Source: Acidimicrobiales bacterium (GTDB lineage: Bacteria; Actinomycetota; Acidimicrobiia; Acidimicrobiales; Poriferisodaliceae). From it: a stretch of DNA of 8,610 nt. Below, piece by piece: positions 5,654 through 8,610 of this stretch. A model generated the notes under the pieces. That model saw nothing but the letters and a program-made list of their open reading frames with translations, did no database searches and was not told the origin of the DNA. The first letter of the stretch is position 1; the number at the start of each line of letters is the position of its first letter. The DNA lies in the NCBI GenBank assembly GCA_020631315.1, contig JAHDHM010000132.1, forward strand, positions 1 to 8,610, in the 5' to 3' direction. The translations under genes and the position numbers were made by a program.

Positions 5654-6451
5654 TCACGCAGCGACGGGCTCGAGGGCGTCCTTGAGCTTTGCCAGACCAC
5701 GGAGCACACGGCGTCGAGCTGCCTCGGCGCCGATGCCCAGGGCCTCGGCGATCTCGGGGTAGGTGGCTTCGAGTCCTCCGCCGAGCCCGAAGCGGGCGGC
5801 GATGGCGAACTGTGTCGCCGGTTCGAGCGTCGACAGCACCGATCGGAGTTCGTCGTGATCCAGGGCCTTCAGTGCGTCGATCTCGGTGTCGGTCTCGAGA
5901 TCGGGGGCCAGGGAGCCGAGCGGATCGCCGCTCTCGCCGACCGGGCGGTCGAGTGAGTCGACGTAGCGGGCCGCCGCGGCGCTCGCGAGCGGACTGTTGT
6001 TCTCGGGTTCGGCCTCGCCGAGCATGCGCAGCTCGCTGGCCCGGTGGGCCGGGATGCGGATGGACGAGCCCGTGATCTCCAGGCCGCGCTGGATCGACTG
6101 GCGGATCCACCAGGTGGCGTAGGTGGAGAACCGAAAGCCCTTGTCCGGGTCGAACCGCTCGACGGCCTTGTCGAGGCCGATCATGCCGTCCTGGATGAGG
6201 TCGTCGCGGTCGACGTGGCTGCCGACTTTGAACTGCGCCGCGATGGAGATGACGAGGCGCAGGTTCGATTCGATGAACCTCGTCTTGGCTTCGGCGCCTG
6301 CTCGCACCGCCTGTCGATCACCGGGAAGAGCGTCGCCGGCGTCGATGCGTTCGGTGGCGGCGCGTGCGGTGTCGATGGCCTTGGCCAGCTCGATCTCCTC
6401 GGTGGCGGTCAACAGACCCCGGCGCGACGTGGTGCTCTGCAGTCCGAACAT
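5654..6451 (-). CDS. Sigma-70 family RNA polymerase sigma factor with shortened region 3
   Basis: With the ATG at 6449-6451 the protein has 265 residues. Region 1.2-like sequence (TATEEIELAKAI) is at 15-26. Region 2 runs from ESNLRLVISIAAQF (61-74) through DLIQDGMIGLDKAVERFDPDKGFRFSTYATWWIRQSI (84-120 in two stretches), with the core-binding and -10 recognition helices and the paired tryptophans 114-115. IRIPAHR (131-137) follows. Region 4 is at about 200-258, with a helix-turn-helix at YPEIAEALGIGAEAARRRVLRGLAKLK. Between IRIP and the region 3.2-like SLDRP (166-170) there are only about 40 residues, against about 64 in housekeeping factors, so most of domain 3 is reduced. It is not an ECF sigma, because region 1.2 and the region 3.2 motif are present. 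An upstream ATG (6497-6499) would add 16 hydrophobic residues but lies upstream of the promoter, so I rejected it. The target regulon is unknown. Confidence 0.88.
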   Translation of the reverse strand: MFGLQSTTSRRGLLTATEEIELAKAIDTARAATERIDAGDALPGDRQAVRAGAEAKTRFIESNLRLVISIAAQFKVGSHVDRDDLIQDGMIGLDKAVERFDPDKGFRFSTYATWWIRQSIQRGLEITGSSIRIPAHRASELRMLGEAEPENNSPLASAAAARYVDSLDRPVGESGDPLGSLAPDLETDTEIDALKALDHDELRSVLSTLEPATQFAIAARFGLGGGLEATYPEIAEALGIGAEAARRRVLRGLAKLKDALEPVAA

Positions 6452-6457
6452 GCACTC

Positions 6458-6486
6458 ACCATAAAGGACCCAATACAGAAGGTCAA
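6458..6486 (-). promoter_or_regulatory. Sigma gene promoter, TTGACC-17-TATGGT, leaderless
   Basis: On the minus strand TTGACC (6486-6481) and TATGGT (6463-6458) are separated by exactly 17 bases. Six bases, GAGTGC, then lead to the ATG at 6451, so transcription should begin on or next to the start codon. Both hexamers match the housekeeping sigma consensus well. No Shine-Dalgarno sequence is present, in line with a leaderless message. Confidence 0.72.
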
Positions 6487-6545
6487 TCCAAATGAGCATG
6501 ATCGGTCGGGTGCAAACAGATGGGTGTGTTTTTCGGGCGCGTTCG

Positions 6546-6551
6546 TAGGAT
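6546..6551 (+). promoter_or_regulatory. Possible -10 element for mrpA
   Basis: TAGGAT lies in the 188-base divergent gap and would give an mrpA leader of about 80 bases. The -35 position is a poor match (GGTGTG at 17-base spacing), so this is tentative. Unlike the two other operons here, mrpA has no -10 at leaderless distance, and only a weak purine stretch (GAAAGACG) precedes its ATG. Confidence 0.25.
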
Positions 6552-6584
6552 CTGCCATCACTGAATCCGTACCCTCGGTGGGCG

Positions 6585-6597
6585 ACACTGAAAGTGT
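6585..6597. repeat. Short inverted repeat upstream of mrpA
   Basis: ACACT-GAA-AGTGT is a perfect five-base inverted repeat with a three-base centre, about 42 bases before the mrpA start. It could be an operator half-site pair for a small dimeric regulator such as the winged-helix protein nearby. A repeat this short can also arise by chance. Confidence 0.3.
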
Positions 6598-6639
6598 GCG
6601 GATGACCCGTTCCGTGACTCTTCTCCCCGAAAGACGCCG

Positions 6640-8610
6640 ATGATCCAGACGTTGCTCGTCGCGCATGTGCTGACGACCATCGTGATCGCCACCTCGGGGT
6701 CGCGCCTGGGGCGCGGCGTCTTCGCGCTCGCCGTGCTGCCGACCGGTGCCACGGCCGTCTACTCGCTCGTCGCTCTCATCGACGATCGGACCGACTCCTG
6801 GACGATCGAGTGGGCGCCGGACCTCGACCTCGTGCTCACCCTCGAGATGTCGCCAGTCGCCGGCATGTTGTCGCTGTTGGTGAGCGGTATCGGCGCGCTG
6901 GTCATGATCTATGCCGCCGGCTACTTCTCGGCCAGCGCGGCCGGGCTGTCGCGTTTCTGCGCGACGCTGCTGGCGTTCAGCACGGCGATGCTCGGCCTTG
7001 TCTGGTCGGACTCCGTGTGGAGCCTCTTCGTGTTCTGGGAACTGACGTCGATCACGTCGTTCCTGCTCGTCGGCCACAAGAACGTCGACGCCTCGGTCCG
7101 CATGGCTGCCCGCCGGGCACTGCTCATCACCGCTGCCGGTGGCCTCGTGCTCCTCGCCGGTCTGCTCGTGCTGGTCGACCAGACCGGCACCGTCCGACTC
7201 AGCGAGATGGAGCCGCCGTCGGGTGCGGGTGCGACGCTCGCGGTGGTGCTGCTCGTCATCGCCGCCGCGACCAAGTCGGCCCAGGTGCCCTTCCACGTGT
7301 GGCTGCCCGGCGCGATGGCAGCGCCCACCCCGGTCAGCGCCTACCTGCACTCGGCGACAATGGTGAAGGCCGGCATCGTGTTGCTGGCACTCGCCGGGCC
7401 CGTGTTGCGAGACGTCGACATCTGGCTGCCGCTCGGTGCCACGGTCGGCCTGCTCACCATGTTCTGGGGTGCCATCGGCGCCCTGCGTCATGTCGACGCC
7501 AAGCTCATCCTGGCGTGGGGCACCGTCTCGCAGCTCGGCCTGATGGTCACGCTGCTGTCGATCGGTTCGGGCAAGGCGACGTTCGCCGCCGTGTCGATCG
7601 TCCTCGCCCATGCGATCTTCAAGGCCGCGTTGTTCATGGTCGTCGGCGAGATCGACGTGCGGACGGGCACCCGCGACGTCCGTGAACTCTCGGGCCTGTG
7701 GCGTTCGATGCCACTGGCGACCGCAGTCGCCGTCGTGTCGGGCGTCAGCATGGCGGGCGTGCCGCCCACGCTCGGCTTTGCAGCCAAGGAAGCGGCGGTC
7801 GAAGCCGGTCTCGGCATGACCGGCCTCGAGAAGACGCTGGTCCTCGGCGGCATCGTGCTCGGTTCGGTGCTGACCGTCGCCTACACGACCCGGTTCCTCT
7901 GGGCCACGTTCGGCGACAGGCCGGGTGAGCCCACCGAGGTGGGTGCGCCGCGTCCGGCGATGGCCGTGCCGTCGACGATCCTCGGCGTCCTCACCCTGCT
8001 CGGCTACGTCGTGATGGACCTCGCCAACGACCTCGTCCGACCGGCCGCAGTGCAGTTGGACGAGAAGGCCGAGGTCTACTCGCTGCTCCAGTGGCCCGGC
8101 CTCACCGACGCTTTCGTGATCTCGATGGGCATCGTGATCGCCGGCGTGGTCGTCGGTGCTGCCTTGGCGAAACGGACCGATCTCGTTCCGGCGCCGATCG
8201 GCGCCGGCATGGTCGATCGGTTCGTGGTCAACCTTCTTCGGGGCGCAGGTCATGTGACTGCTCGTGTCCAGCATGGTTCGTTGCCGGTGTACGTGTTGAC
8301 CATGGCCATCGTGGCCACGATCGCTGCACTGCCGCTCGTGGACGAGTTCGAGCCCGAGATCGTCGAGGTCGCGGACTCTCCGCTGCAGCTCGTCATCGCC
8401 GGCATCGTCGCGATCACGATGTTCGGTTCGCTGCGGATCGGCTCCCGTCTCGGTGCTGCGCTGGCGCTCGGCGCCGTGGGGATCGGCGTGTCGGCGTTGT
8501 TCAAGGTGCACGGAGCCCCGGACCTGGTGCTGACCCAGCTGCTCGTCGAGACCGTCGTCGTGGTCGGCTTCGTGATCGGGTTGGGCTCGTTGCGCAGTCA
8601 ATTCCCGTCG
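6640..8610 (+). CDS. mrpA: Na+/H+ antiporter subunit A, MrpA/MnhA (3' end cut off)
   Basis: The frame is open from ATG 6640 to the right edge, giving 657 residues with no stop. MrpA is the largest membrane subunit of the Mrp antiporter, which exports Na+ in exchange for H+ and supports pH and salt homeostasis. The protein is very hydrophobic with many membrane helices. It carries the antiporter core shared with complex I subunit NuoL. Glu134 sits in FVFWELTSITSFLLVG and Lys212 in ATKSAQVPFHVWLPGAM. His237 and Lys243 sit in APTPVSAYLHSATMVKAG, Lys328 in HAIFKAALFMVVGE, and Lys383 in TLGFAAKEA. These are the residues of the proton path. After a loop at about 425-440, the helices continue to an MbhD-like segment with HGAPDLVLTQLLVETV (624-639, Glu637), which NuoL lacks, so this is MrpA and not a NADH dehydrogenase subunit. 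About 150-300 residues are missing, and actinobacterial A subunits may carry a fused B domain. Other mrp genes should follow downstream. Confidence 0.93.
   Translation, partial: MIQTLLVAHVLTTIVIATSGSRLGRGVFALAVLPTGATAVYSLVALIDDRTDSWTIEWAPDLDLVLTLEMSPVAGMLSLLVSGIGALVMIYAAGYFSASAAGLSRFCATLLAFSTAMLGLVWSDSVWSLFVFWELTSITSFLLVGHKNVDASVRMAARRALLITAAGGLVLLAGLLVLVDQTGTVRLSEMEPPSGAGATLAVVLLVIAAATKSAQVPFHVWLPGAMAAPTPVSAYLHSATMVKAGIVLLALAGPVLRDVDIWLPLGATVGLLTMFWGAIGALRHVDAKLILAWGTVSQLGLMVTLLSIGSGKATFAAVSIVLAHAIFKAALFMVVGEIDVRTGTRDVRELSGLWRSMPLATAVAVVSGVSMAGVPPTLGFAAKEAAVEAGLGMTGLEKTLVLGGIVLGSVLTVAYTTRFLWATFGDRPGEPTEVGAPRPAMAVPSTILGVLTLLGYVVMDLANDLVRPAAVQLDEKAEVYSLLQWPGLTDAFVISMGIVIAGVVVGAALAKRTDLVPAPIGAGMVDRFVVNLLRGAGHVTARVQHGSLPVYVLTMAIVATIAALPLVDEFEPEIVEVADSPLQLVIAGIVAITMFGSLRIGSRLGAALALGAVGIGVSALFKVHGAPDLVLTQLLVETVVVVGFVIGLGSLRSQFPS

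Noticed and set aside
6452..6499. Longer sigma protein starting at ATG 6497-6499.
   Set aside because: The extra 16 codons cover the TTGACC-17-TATGGT promoter, so a message from that promoter could not contain them.
6409..8601. A 730-codon open frame on the minus strand opposite mrpA.
   Set aside because: Its translation is dominated by Arg, His, Gly, Asp and Glu with no fold or motif. The plus strand carries a clear membrane antiporter. Long antisense frames are expected at this GC content.
6640..8610. NADH-quinone oxidoreductase subunit L (NuoL).
   Set aside because: The core is shared, but the extension past residue 600 with the GAPDLVLTQLLVET motif belongs to MrpA/MnhA, and no nuo genes are nearby.

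Overview
The window is high-GC DNA, densely coded with short gaps. It most likely comes from the chromosome of an actinobacterium. Leaderless -10/ATG geometry, GTC/CTC/GCC-rich codon use and the types of proteins present suggest Acidimicrobiia (Ilumatobacter-like), but this is an inference from general resemblance and not a search result. There are no tRNA or rRNA genes, insertion sequences or CRISPR arrays.

Layout. (1) Bases 2-376 hold the 3' part of a CoA-binding (YccU-like) protein gene cut by the left edge. Its last 30 bases are duplicated in tandem, and a 179-base non-coding gap with several inverted repeats follows. (2) Bases 556-3082 are a plus-strand operon of three tightly spaced genes: an SRPBCC/START-fold protein, a crotonase-fold (enoyl-CoA hydratase/isomerase family) protein, and a metal-dependent amidohydrolase. 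A leaderless promoter (-10 TAGGGT six bases before the ATG) appears to drive it. (3) Bases 3120-6451 are a run of four minus-strand genes. In transcription order they are a sigma-70 family factor with a shortened region 3, a small winged-helix regulator, the PLP enzyme MetY (O-acetylhomoserine sulfhydrylase type), and an alpha/beta hydrolase whose start overlaps the metY stop. The sigma gene has a clear TTGACC-17-TATGGT promoter, again placed for a leaderless transcript. (4) From 6640 to the right edge, divergent from the sigma gene, lies the first 657 codons of mrpA, the large subunit of an Mrp-type Na+/H+ antiporter.

How the genes may work together. The first operon looks like a small catabolic or detoxification unit acting on a CoA thioester plus an amide or ester substrate that I cannot name. 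In the second run, the sigma factor and the winged-helix protein are probably co-transcribed, with 14 bases between them. They may or may not be transcribed with metY, which lies 85 bases further on and has its own ribosome binding site. MetY plus hydrolase form a translationally coupled pair in sulfur amino acid metabolism. The sigma gene and mrpA share a 188-base control region, so a link between this sigma factor and Na+/pH homeostasis is possible but unproven.

The most unusual features are the tandem duplication of the first gene's coding tail, in which the only difference is a synonymous AGT/TCG serine swap, and the long imperfect hairpin just downstream of it. I did not see a clearly new multi-gene system.
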